DNA of 37,289 nucleotides from CAWVWD01 sp965662365 (GTDB lineage Bacteria > Bacteroidota > Bacteroidia > Chitinophagales > Saprospiraceae), in NCBI GenBank assembly GCA_965662365.1, contig CBFIHR010000044.1, positions 1 through 37,289 of the forward strand, read 5' to 3'. The translations under genes and the position numbers were made by a program. The notes beneath the pieces are model-generated. The model searched no databases, was not told the DNA's origin, and was given only the letters and a program-made list of their open reading frames with translations. Shown here piece by piece: positions 1 to 7,113 of the stretch. The first letter of the stretch is position 1. Each line of letters starts with the position of its first letter.

Positions 1-842
1 CTCAAAAAAGGTAAGTCAAAAGTAAATTCCTTTTGCTGCTCTAAAATGTACAAATAACAAGTTCTATCACCATCTTCTGTCTCAAAATACCAAGTGATAT
101 TATGAATTTCGTCAATCGCTAATGTTTCAACAACTATTTTATTTCCAATGGTTAATGTGTTTCTAAACCAATCAAATCGTAATTTTGTCTTGTCAATAGA
201 TAAATCAATTTCCAATGTAACTTCATCTTCATTAATATCAATAAAAGTAGTGACAGATGTATCTTCTTTTGAATAAAAATCCAGCATCTGTTCTCGTTCG
301 TCAAACTCGAAAAAATCTACTAAATCTAAATCATATAAATCACAAAGTCCATCCGTCAACATCGGTAAATCTTCGATTTTTTCAATTTGAAAAGTTAATA
401 ATTGTTGTCCAAAATATTCTAAATTAATTCGTGTTCGTTTTTCCGATTGGTCAATTACTAAATCAATTAAATAGGGTGGTTTGAAGTTTAAGATTTGAGT
501 TTCGTTGTTTTTGGTGAGTTCGATTTTGGTGGGTTGAAATTCGACTTTGTCAAAGAAATAAGCTGTTTGTAGAAGATGTGATTTAACTGAACGAAGTATC
601 GAAACAGCAAGACCAATAAATGTCATAATAAAAAACAAAGCAACCGTTGGCAATAAAAATAATTCTTCTATTGATAATAAAAATGAACTACCTAAAACAA
701 CGAGCAATAATACTAAACTTAGAATGATTATGAAAAGTTGTTTTCTCTGATTCGTTCGTTCTAATTTACTCTTTCTTAATGTCAAAGATTGACTTGGAAT
801 ATAATCAATTTCAAGTGTTTTATCTATTTGACTGGGTTTCAT
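1..842 (-). CDS. Two-TM membrane protein of unknown function, 3' end cut by window edge
   Basis: Reading the minus strand from the ATG at 842 gives an open frame of 280 codons to the window edge, so the C-terminus is missing. The protein starts MKPSQIDKTLEIDYIP. It has a basic stretch at about 20-33, then two hydrophobic helices (about 35-56 and 63-83), then a soluble part rich in alternating beta-type segments. Two similar beta modules seem to follow each other (about 95-172 and 200-280). The first 172 residues line up with the whole protein at 27235-27810: same IDY...SL start, same two helices, a F.DKVE/W.DKIE segment, and an FQIEKIEDLP / FQLDNMQDFP segment. No catalytic motif is visible. 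I do not recognise a named family. The module after the membrane helices may be PH-like, but that is only an inference from topology. Confidence 0.8.
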   Translation of the reverse strand, partial: MKPSQIDKTLEIDYIPSQSLTLRKSKLERTNQRKQLFIIILSLVLLLVVLGSSFLLSIEELFLLPTVALFFIMTFIGLAVSILRSVKSHLLQTAYFFDKVEFQPTKIELTKNNETQILNFKPPYLIDLVIDQSEKRTRINLEYFGQQLLTFQIEKIEDLPMLTDGLCDLYDLDLVDFFEFDEREQMLDFYSKEDTSVTTFIDINEDEVTLEIDLSIDKTKLRFDWFRNTLTIGNKIVVETLAIDEIHNITWYFETEDGDRTCYLYILEQQKEFTFDLPFL

Positions 843-903
843 ATTTTAAATCTATTATTAGCGAAAGCTGAATGTAATGAATTGAATTAAAACTTAACTT
901 TAC

Positions 904-969
904 CGTAGCGGCTGTCTTCAACTGCCGCATTTTTAATGACTTATGCGGCAGCTGAAGACAGCCGCTACG
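904..969. repeat. Near-perfect 27-bp inverted repeat (hairpin)
   Basis: Arms at 904-930 and 943-969 are complementary over 27 bp with one mismatch, around a 12-nt loop. The left arm contains gctgtcttcaactgccgc. It sits between the stop of the GH10 gene and the start of the upstream-edge gene (both minus strand), so it may act as a terminator for the GH10 message reading leftwards or beyond, although there is no strong T-run. A shortened relative of one arm lies at 12632-12647, which suggests a dispersed repeat family and not a dedicated terminator. Confidence 0.8.
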
Positions 970-977
970 AAACTAAA

Positions 978-3113
978 CTACTTCCGCACCACTTTCTTCA
1001 CCATCCTATTTCCATCTTCATCTTCAATCTGAACAAAATAAGTTCCAGCCGAATACGATTGAAAATCTAAAAATTGAGTAAAATCAGTCGAAGTATTTTG
1101 ATACAGAATTTTGCCTTGAGCATCAATAATCGACACTTTCCATTCGGCAGCATAGGGTAATTCTAAAGACAAATAATCGGTAACAGGATTTGGATATACT
1201 TTGACATTGACTTCCGTCAAAATGCTGTTGGTGTTGACAGGAAACAACATAATCGTTTGATTGACATCGTCTGTCATGGTCAAACCGCCAGTTACGGTTT
1301 GATTATTGTGCGTTGTGGTAATGCGATAATCGCCTTTAAAACCTCGTAAATCCAAGTTTCCATTTGCGTCCGTTGTCAAGGTCGAATCTGTCCACCATTG
1401 ATTAAAAATCAAATCGGTAAAGGTTGCGTGTGTTGGTTTTGGATTCCAATTGTTATCGTATAACGGTGCATTTCCTAACCAATGCGCACCGTCCCAAAAT
1501 CCCCACATCAAAAAGCCATTTGTCGCAGGATGACTGAAAATCATCGTCAAAAAATCGCCTGTATATTTCGCTTGCATCGTGTCTGGTAAAATATCCGATT
1601 GGTCATATTCCGTGATTTTTATCGGCAAATTAAAGGTTTGATGTGCATCTTCTATAATTGCGTAAAGCGAATCGGGAGCAACCAAGGCTGAACCCATGTG
1701 AGCTTGAAAACCAATGCCATCAACACTTGCACCAGCAGCAATAATTTCTTGAATCATCGACTTAAACAACTGATAATCGCCACCATAAACACTACCATTA
1801 TTTAAAATATTATAATCGTTTAAATAGCCGATTAAGTTGGCATCTTCCAGTTTTGCTTGATTAATAATCTGCGGATAAATCTCTCGACCAGTGGTATAAT
1901 TTGGTGTGCCTTGTAAGGCAAATTCCAAATCTCGAACATGAGCAATTTCGTTAATCACGTCCCATTCTTCGACCTTATTTCTGATGCCTTGATAATTTAA
2001 AATATCATTCAAATGTCCGTCAATTCTATTTTTTAAATAGGTTGGATTATTTTGATTTGGCTGCATATCTGTTGGCATATTTCCCCAACCTGGCCAAACC
2101 AAAACATGACCACGAAATTTGATATTATTGTTCAATAGCCATTGAATAGCATTGACCGTTTCGGCTTTTGAAGTCCAACCTTCTTCCCATGCTCGCCATT
2201 TTAAAGCATTTTCATTGACAACCCAATTGAAACCGTGACCGTTGCCGTCCAAATTGGTCAAGTGATTTTGGTACGTTTGATTGAAGGCCGAATTATTCGC
2301 CATCATTCGAGGAACAACAGCCGTTCCGAAAGCGTAATGATGACGCAACATTTCGACACGAACGGCAGCATTCGGAATTGGATTGCCTTGTGCATCTAAA
2401 ATCTGTAATTGCATATTCGCTTTGCGGTGTTGTTCGATGCGATTTGCGGCAGCTGTTCGCCAAGGTGCATTGGGTTCGATTCCGTCATAATCACCAATAT
2501 TTAGATTTTGCGGCAACGCAGATAAAGCCACCGAATTACCAAAATTAATCATCGTCATTCCCCCGATTTCAATCTCTTGTTCTTGATACGCCAGGTGCAT
2601 TCCAAAATTCAAATCTCCTGCTGAATAGTTGTCCGTTGATTCAAACGGAATCAAATATTGTTGCCATTGAAAAGTAGGATTCGCATCAATAAAAAACTCT
2701 TTGTGATACGTTTGAGCATCTTCAACAAAAATATTCATTCGCCCAGATTGTCCGCCCAAAGGCGTTGACACCGTACGTACCCAAATCACGGCTAAAACTT
2801 TGTCGCCAGTTTGAACTGGACTCATATTACCTATAAAATAACCTGCATCCCAAGGATTTGAACCTGCTGAAGCCATATCTAAATTGACCGTAATCGAAAA
2901 ATCTTGTCCAGTTGTGGTGTTTTGTGTGGTGGTATTTCCATACGAAATCGCACTCGAAACGTTGGTATTTTCGTTACCGGTGAATACCCAACTTCCGCCA
3001 GTTAAGTTGTGATTATTTTGGAGTTGATTCATTAACGTGTCGTGATACGCATCGTTTTGAGCGAAAATTGCATTGGTAAACAAACATAATATAAGTATTA
3101 GCTTTAATTTCAT
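978..3113 (-). CDS. Secreted endo-1,4-beta-xylanase, GH10, with T9SS sorting domain
   Basis: Glycoside hydrolase family 10 enzyme predicted to cut the xylan backbone outside the cell. It has a signal peptide (residues 1-18, ending NAIFA), a carbohydrate-binding-like beta module (about 30-200), and a short segment (about 230-255) that also occurs in other GH10 enzymes with this layout. The TIM-barrel catalytic domain spans about 260-570. The GH10 acid/base is Glu389 in WDVINE and the nucleophile is Glu502 in ITEYD. The end (about 635-711) is a type A Por/T9SS sorting domain with VYPNPV, GTYFVQI and a basic tail VKKVVRK, so the protein should be exported through type IX secretion and anchored or released. 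The length (711 aa) fits a multi-modular enzyme. It is divergent from the ECF sigma gene across a 540-bp gap. No SusC/D genes lie next to it. Confidence 0.93.
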   Translation of the reverse strand: MKLKLILILCLFTNAIFAQNDAYHDTLMNQLQNNHNLTGGSWVFTGNENTNVSSAISYGNTTTQNTTTGQDFSITVNLDMASAGSNPWDAGYFIGNMSPVQTGDKVLAVIWVRTVSTPLGGQSGRMNIFVEDAQTYHKEFFIDANPTFQWQQYLIPFESTDNYSAGDLNFGMHLAYQEQEIEIGGMTMINFGNSVALSALPQNLNIGDYDGIEPNAPWRTAAANRIEQHRKANMQLQILDAQGNPIPNAAVRVEMLRHHYAFGTAVVPRMMANNSAFNQTYQNHLTNLDGNGHGFNWVVNENALKWRAWEEGWTSKAETVNAIQWLLNNNIKFRGHVLVWPGWGNMPTDMQPNQNNPTYLKNRIDGHLNDILNYQGIRNKVEEWDVINEIAHVRDLEFALQGTPNYTTGREIYPQIINQAKLEDANLIGYLNDYNILNNGSVYGGDYQLFKSMIQEIIAAGASVDGIGFQAHMGSALVAPDSLYAIIEDAHQTFNLPIKITEYDQSDILPDTMQAKYTGDFLTMIFSHPATNGFLMWGFWDGAHWLGNAPLYDNNWNPKPTHATFTDLIFNQWWTDSTLTTDANGNLDLRGFKGDYRITTTHNNQTVTGGLTMTDDVNQTIMLFPVNTNSILTEVNVKVYPNPVTDYLSLELPYAAEWKVSIIDAQGKILYQNTSTDFTQFLDFQSYSAGTYFVQIEDEDGNRMVKKVVRK

Positions 3114-3653
3114 ATAAATTTGATTTGCATTCCTGTTTTTAATTTCATAAAGATAATATAAAACGTATTCCGAAAAACTAATGACAATAATATATTATCA
3201 AACACCGCTTTTACAGGCGTACCAATTAAAAAACAAAAAGGCTTAAATGTGTTCTACAAAATGAAAAGTTACCAGCCAATTGGCTCGTTCAATTTTAAAC
3301 AGATAGCCAAATAGTGACCTTATAATTCACTGACAAATAAGTAGCTCACAAACAGTTGGTTTTAACAAAATTGATTAAGATTTAAAAACGGCTATTTTTA
3401 AAATATTTTGAGTGATGAGTCACAACTATTTTTTTTATTCGTTAAAGGAATGGCAACTAAAATCTAAAATGCTAAGAATTATTTGATTGGTGAATGCTCA
3501 AAAAAACGACTAAAAAGTTAACATTTGATTTACATTTTCTTAATCTTTGAGCAACCTTTCAATATTTTTTGACATTAAAACAAATAGCGAGTCTCGAATT
3601 ACAATTTTGGCACACAAAAAATTATAATTCGCTACTCGATTACGTACAAGATT
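3114..3653. other. Divergent intergenic region, 540 bp
   Basis: This AT-rich gap lies between the divergent GH10 and ECF sigma genes and must hold both promoters. I see no ORF worth calling. An imperfect inverted repeat lies just before the sigma gene (3588-3601 and 3625-3638). On the minus strand a near match to TAnnTTTG (TATCTTTA) occurs upstream of the GH10 start, but it is too weak to call. Otherwise I see nothing recognisable. Confidence 0.6.
3588..3638. promoter_or_regulatory. Imperfect inverted repeat upstream of ECF sigma gene
   Basis: Arms cgagtctcgaatta (3588-3601) and taattcgctactcg (3625-3638) match at 12 of 14 positions, with a 23-nt spacer, and end 15 nt before the TTG start. 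It could be an operator or a hairpin in the leader of the sigma-factor mRNA, and autoregulation is a natural guess for an ECF gene. The sequence shows the symmetry only. Confidence 0.4.
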
Positions 3654-4190
3654 TTGAACGAAAACGAAAATAACCTAATCAATCAGATTCTTGCGGGCAA
3701 TCGTCGAGCGGAACGAGCTTTATACGATATGTATAAGCAATACTGGTTTCGTTTGTGTTTGCGGTATGGTCGTAATCGGTCTGAGGCAGAAGATATTTTA
3801 CAAGAAGGGTTGTTGTATATTTTCAAGGATTTAAAGCAATTTGATAGTAATCGAGGGAAATTCAAAAGTTGGTCAGGTCGAGTGTTGGTTAATGCTGCTT
3901 TGCGTTATTTGAAAAAAAATCAGTGGCAACAATCTTTTGCGGATTTAGAAATTGTAATGACAGAAGCCACTATTTCTAATGATATTTTAGCAAAACTCTC
4001 CGCCAAAGAACTCACTCAATTGATTCAACAATTGCCGTCAGGGTATCGAGTTGTTTTTAATATGTACGTGATTGAAGGTTATTCTCATAAGGAAATCGCC
4101 GAACAACTAAATATTTCTATTAGTACCTCAAAAACACAATTATTTAAAGCCAAACGAGCCTTGAGACAGAAGTTAGAAATCTTGTTTTAG
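3654..4190 (+). CDS. RNA polymerase sigma-70 factor, ECF subfamily
   Basis: A 178-residue ECF sigma factor. Region 2 (about 20-90) contains the pattern around RSEAEDILQEGLLYIFKDL and FKSWSGRVLVNAALRYLKK, which fits core-RNA-polymerase and -10 binding. Region 4 (about 118-172) contains LTQLIQQLPSGYRVVFNMYV followed by the helix-turn-helix YSHKEIAEQLNISISTSKTQ for -35 recognition. The only plausible start is TTG at 3654 (LNENENN...); the first internal Met comes after region 2 has begun. No classical anti-sigma (FecR or zf-HC2) gene follows. The next genes on the same strand encode DUF2490 and DUF4956 proteins after a 173-bp gap. The 8286-9800 protein has an anti-sigma-like N-terminus and is a possible distant partner. 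The regulon is unknown. Confidence 0.93.
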   Translation: MNENENNLINQILAGNRRAERALYDMYKQYWFRLCLRYGRNRSEAEDILQEGLLYIFKDLKQFDSNRGKFKSWSGRVLVNAALRYLKKNQWQQSFADLEIVMTEATISNDILAKLSAKELTQLIQQLPSGYRVVFNMYVIEGYSHKEIAEQLNISISTSKTQLFKAKRALRQKLEILF

Positions 4191-4257
4191 ATTATTCCTC
4201 AAAAATTTTAAAACGATACTTTCTCCAAATTTTTAGCATACAAGAGTTTTGATTTTT

Positions 4258-4288
4258 AGTTGACTAAATTTTGAAAGTTTAATCAACT
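4258..4288. terminator. Hairpin after ECF sigma gene
   Basis: Arms agttgactaaa (4258-4268) and tttaatcaact (4278-4288) pair with one mismatch around a 9-nt loop. There is no strong T-run on the plus strand. It may end or attenuate transcription between the sigma gene and the DUF2490 gene. Confidence 0.45.
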
Positions 4289-4363
4289 TGGACTTCAACC
4301 TATTTTAAAAATCTCTAATGAATATCGCTGTAAAATTTAGAAGAAAAGTAAGAAAAAATCACG

Positions 4364-5089
4364 ATGAAAAAATGGCTTTTATGCAGTACGCTGTTGTTAG
4401 CTGCTATTTGCACAAACGGACAAACTATTGAAGAAGATTTTACAGATGTAGAACTGTGGACAGCCGTCGGCTTCAAGTATGACTTTCATAAACGATTCAG
4501 CTTCGAGTTGGAGGAGCAATTTCGATTGAAGGATAATTTAAGTACCTTCAGTCAGTTGTTCACAGAAGGTACATTGACTTACGACCCTGGCAAGGTCGAT
4601 TTTCTTAAACCCTTAGAATTATCTCTCGGCGGCCGACACATTACAAGAAATGATACGAAGGGAAAACAGCAAGGAATTGAATATTTCTTTCGATATAATT
4701 TAGATGCAGATTACGAACTGGATTTTAACCGATTTTCAGTTGGTTATCGTTTCCGTTTCCAAAGTCGTAATCAGTTGGGCATTAGTGAGTTAGAGGGCGA
4801 CATTCCAACCAACGATATTCGACATAAAGTCAGTTTGGAATACAATATAAAAGATTGGAAAATCGACCCGAAATTATCTTTTGAACTATTTAGCCGAAAT
4901 GATGACCAAACGACTTATGAGATTGCTCGTTATCGTGTTCGTTTGGGGTCAGATTATAGTTTTGTGAAGCGTCAAGATCTGAGTTTTTTCGTGATGTATG
5001 AAAAAGAATTGAATCAAGTCGAACCAGAAACGCTTTACGGTATTGGTTTGAAGTATGAGTTTGGATTTAAACGCAAAAATAAGAAATAG
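4364..5089 (+). CDS. DUF2490 family outer-membrane beta-barrel protein
   Basis: A 241-residue protein with a signal peptide ending at about residue 19 (CTNGQ), then amphipathic beta strands throughout and an aromatic-rich end (YGIGLKYEFGF) as in outer-membrane barrels. The start ELWTAVGFKYDFHKRFSFEL and the pattern of W/F/Y-containing strands with RYRVRLGSDYSF fit the DUF2490 family common in Bacteroidota. The function of the family is not established to my knowledge. It is followed after 63 bp by a DUF4956 gene. These two families often sit together in Bacteroidota, usually with a VTC/polyphosphate-polymerase domain protein that is not seen here. A perfect palindrome (5100-5130) lies in the gap. 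Confidence 0.85.
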   Translation: MKKWLLCSTLLLAAICTNGQTIEEDFTDVELWTAVGFKYDFHKRFSFELEEQFRLKDNLSTFSQLFTEGTLTYDPGKVDFLKPLELSLGGRHITRNDTKGKQQGIEYFFRYNLDADYELDFNRFSVGYRFRFQSRNQLGISELEGDIPTNDIRHKVSLEYNIKDWKIDPKLSFELFSRNDDQTTYEIARYRVRLGSDYSFVKRQDLSFFVMYEKELNQVEPETLYGIGLKYEFGFKRKNKK

Positions 5090-5099
5090 TTGAATCATA

Positions 5100-5130
5100 G
5101 ACCTGACAGGTTTTAAAAACCTGTCAGGTC
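5100..5130. repeat. Perfect palindromic repeat of the acctgacaggttt type
   Basis: Arms gacctgacaggttt and aaacctgtcaggtc are perfectly complementary with a 3-nt centre (31 bp in all). Sequences of this kind recur between genes in many Bacteroidota genomes. A shorter related hairpin is at 34271-34301 in this window. It lies between DUF2490 and DUF4956 genes that read the same way, so if it terminates transcription it would only be partial. Confidence 0.8.
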
Positions 5131-5152
5131 TTAACCTTATAATTTTGAAAGA

Positions 5153-5758
5153 ATGGAATTTTTATCAATACCATTATTTGATGATGACTTTTATAAAATG
5201 ATGTTTCGCCTCTTGGTCAACATTACTTTCTTGACCATCATCATTCGAGGCTTATACAATAAAAAGACACAAGACACGAGTTTTACGTTTACGTATTACA
5301 TGATTGGAATTATTGTATTTTTCCTCTGTTTTACGCTCAAAAAGTATGAGTTGGATATCGGAATGGCGTTGGGTTTGTTTGCGATTTTTGGAATTATCCG
5401 CTACCGGACAGAATCCATCGACATCAAAGAAATGACGTATTTGTTTATCGTCATCGGGATTTCTGTTATCAATGCGTTGGCGAATAAAAAAATGAGTTAC
5501 GCCGAAATTTTCGGTGCAAATATCGTCATTGTTTTTGCGATTTATATCGTCGAACGCACCGTTTTGAAACGAAAAGAACTCAAAATGCTACTCAAATATG
5601 AAAAGGTCGATAATATTCATTTTAATAATGATGAAGTATTTTTGGCAGATTTAAAAGACCGCTTAGGCATCAATGTGACTCGATATGAAGTATCTAAGGT
5701 GAATTATCTTAGAAATACGGCTGATATTGTGGTATATTATACGGTAGATGAACAGTAG
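5153..5758 (+). CDS. DUF4956 family membrane protein
   Basis: A 201-residue inner-membrane protein with about four hydrophobic helices (about 15-35, 45-62, 68-84, 94-135 as one or two spans) and a cytosolic C-terminal domain of about 65 residues. The segment GMALGLFAIFGIIRYRTESI is the hallmark of DUF4956. In other genomes the family is linked to VTC-domain (polyphosphate polymerase-like) proteins and to CotH. No such partner lies within this window, and the upstream neighbour is DUF2490. The ATG at 5153 follows tttgaaaga. Function unknown; the family assignment is firm. Confidence 0.88.
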   Translation: MEFLSIPLFDDDFYKMMFRLLVNITFLTIIIRGLYNKKTQDTSFTFTYYMIGIIVFFLCFTLKKYELDIGMALGLFAIFGIIRYRTESIDIKEMTYLFIVIGISVINALANKKMSYAEIFGANIVIVFAIYIVERTVLKRKELKMLLKYEKVDNIHFNNDEVFLADLKDRLGINVTRYEVSKVNYLRNTADIVVYYTVDEQ

Positions 5759-5759
5759 G

Positions 5760-5794
5760 CAGTGGGCAGTTTTCAGTGGTCAGTGGGTAGTTTT
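5760..5794. repeat. Short imperfect direct repeat (cagtgggcagtttt)
   Basis: The unit cagtgggcagtttt (5760-5773) recurs as cagtgggtagtttt (5781-5794), with cagtggt between. It begins right after the DUF4956 stop codon. Such cagtgg-rich strings are common filler repeats in this group; no function is evident. Confidence 0.6.
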
Positions 5795-5796
5795 AG

Positions 5797-5826
5797 GTTT
5801 ACTACCGCTTTTTTGCGGTGGTAAAC
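5797..5826. terminator. Hairpin terminator after DUF4956 gene
   Basis: Arms gtttactaccgc (5797-5808) and gcggtggtaaac (5815-5826) pair with one mismatch and a T6 loop. It lies 38 bp after the DUF4956 stop and before the esterase gene, so it probably separates the two transcription units. Confidence 0.6.
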
Positions 5827-5872
5827 TTGAAATATAAACTAACAAGCTGAATAATTCTTAATAATCAATAAA

Positions 5873-6730
5873 ATGCAACACCAAAAACTATTCATTATCG
5901 GATTATTTCTAATTGCAACTTTTACAAATTGTGAAAAAAGTTGTGATGAAGTCGAAAATTGTCAGGAGTTGGAGCATGATGGTTTGGTGCGAAATTATTG
6001 GCTGCATGTGCCTGATAGTTTGGCGAAAAATCCTGCTTTGGTTTTTGTATTGCATGGTTATACTGGTACGCCTCAAAATTTGATGAAACATTCTAAGTTT
6101 AATAATTTAGCAAATAAACATGGTTTTGTTGTTTGTTATCCAAAGGGAATTAAGGACAAATATCGCAACTTGCACTGGGACGCAGATTTAGAAGTTTCAG
6201 AAACCGATGATGTAGGATTTCTGACTAATTTGGCGAAAGCCCTACAAGAAAAATACGAACTAAACAGCCATCGAACCTTCGTTTGTGGCATGTCGAATGG
6301 CGGATATATGAGTTATACCTTGGCTTGTCGAGCATCGGAAACTTTTCGGGCAGTCGCTTCTGTGACTGGAACGATGAGCGAATTAACTTGGAAAGAATGT
6401 GGCAACTCCTCCCCTATTCCTGTCCTACAAATTCACGGAATAGCGGATGATGTTGTGCCGATTGATGGGACGATGACGACTAATGATGGCTGGGGAAATG
6501 CTCCAGAGTTGGATAGCGTAATGCGTTTTTGGGCAAATAAAAATCAGTGTTTGACGATGGATTCGACAGCAATTACTTCAAAAACAAATACTTATTTTTA
6601 TAAAAATTGTGTCGATAATCATCAAGTTTGGTATTATAAAATTGAAGATTATGGCCATTCTTGGCCTGTGATGGCAGATGCGAACTTTGAAGCGAGTGAG
6701 GTGATTTGGGAATTTTTTAGTCAATTTTAA
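5873..6730 (+). CDS. Secreted esterase of the PHB-depolymerase/feruloyl-esterase (CE1-like) family
   Basis: An alpha/beta-hydrolase of 285 aa. The catalytic triad can be read: nucleophile Ser141 in GMSNGG, Asp192/193 in HGIADDVVP, and His262 in YGHSWP. The oxyanion-hole motif HGYTGTP lies at 61-67. This is the layout of the LpqC/esterase-PHB family, which includes polyhydroxybutyrate depolymerases and carbohydrate feruloyl/acetyl esterases. The N-terminus is a signal peptide with Cys20 (TFTNC) as a possible but non-ideal lipobox. Many later cysteines could form disulphides in the periplasm. A role in removing ester groups from plant polysaccharide would fit the nearby GH10 enzyme, but the substrate is not shown by the sequence. 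It lies 8 bp before the next gene, so the two probably share a message. Confidence 0.87.
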   Translation: MQHQKLFIIGLFLIATFTNCEKSCDEVENCQELEHDGLVRNYWLHVPDSLAKNPALVFVLHGYTGTPQNLMKHSKFNNLANKHGFVVCYPKGIKDKYRNLHWDADLEVSETDDVGFLTNLAKALQEKYELNSHRTFVCGMSNGGYMSYTLACRASETFRAVASVTGTMSELTWKECGNSSPIPVLQIHGIADDVVPIDGTMTTNDGWGNAPELDSVMRFWANKNQCLTMDSTAITSKTNTYFYKNCVDNHQVWYYKIEDYGHSWPVMADANFEASEVIWEFFSQF

Positions 6731-6738
6731 ATATCGTT

Positions 6739-7113
6739 ATGAATCGTTTTGTCTTCATACTTTTAGTACTTGGCCTGTCGTCCAATATTGCCAATGCACA
6801 AAACAAAGCTGATTTTTGCAAAAAATGGCATTTGGTAGGTTATATTTATTGGGGTTATACGTTCGCCCCCGAAGAAGATGAACGCTCGGATTATTTGCAT
6901 TTCTATGAAAATAGAACATTCAAAAGTATTGATGAGGGAGTGTTTGAAAAAGGTACTTGGAAGTGGAATGTTAAAACAAAATACTTGTTTTTGTATGAAA
7001 AAAATTCTGCAACGCCTTTGAAACTAAAAGTATTAAGTCTATCAAAAACAGAAATGATTGTCTTACTCAAAGATGATGAAGATGAAATAAAAGTAAAATT
7101 CAGAACACGATGA
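6739..7113 (+). CDS. Small secreted lipocalin-like protein
   Basis: A 124-residue protein with a clean signal peptide (ending NIANAQ, about residue 21). The mature part begins with a K-W-x-L-V-G pattern (KKWHLVGYIYW) and continues as short beta strands with GTWKWN in the middle, which resembles small lipocalin-like domains of Bacteroidota. It starts 8 bp after the esterase stop. Its stop overlaps the next start (ATGA at 7110-7113), which points to translational coupling with the DUF418-like membrane protein. No ligand can be inferred. Confidence 0.7.
   Translation: MNRFVFILLVLGLSSNIANAQNKADFCKKWHLVGYIYWGYTFAPEEDERSDYLHFYENRTFKSIDEGVFEKGTWKWNVKTKYLFLYEKNSATPLKLKVLSLSKTEMIVLLKDDEDEIKVKFRTR

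Noticed and set aside
2465..2495. ggttcgattccgtc resembles a tRNA T-arm
   Set aside because: It lies inside the GH10 coding sequence and no acceptor or anticodon stems can be built around it. The similar string at 31281-31300 lies inside fadI and fails in the same way.
3114..3200. TATCTTTA and TACGTTTT as promoter for the GH10 gene
   Set aside because: Neither is an exact TAnnTTTG and none has a proper -33 TTG; such near matches are expected by chance in AT-rich DNA.
3605..3625. ttggcacacaaaaaatta looked like a sigma-54 -24/-12 promoter before the ECF gene
   Set aside because: The -24 half (TTGGCAC) is good but no GC lies at the -12 position; the region there is A-rich only.
3683..3865. Minus-strand ORF inside the ECF sigma gene, and similar short antisense ORFs elsewhere
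   Set aside because: They lie wholly within well-supported genes in other frames and show no domain or signal-peptide features.
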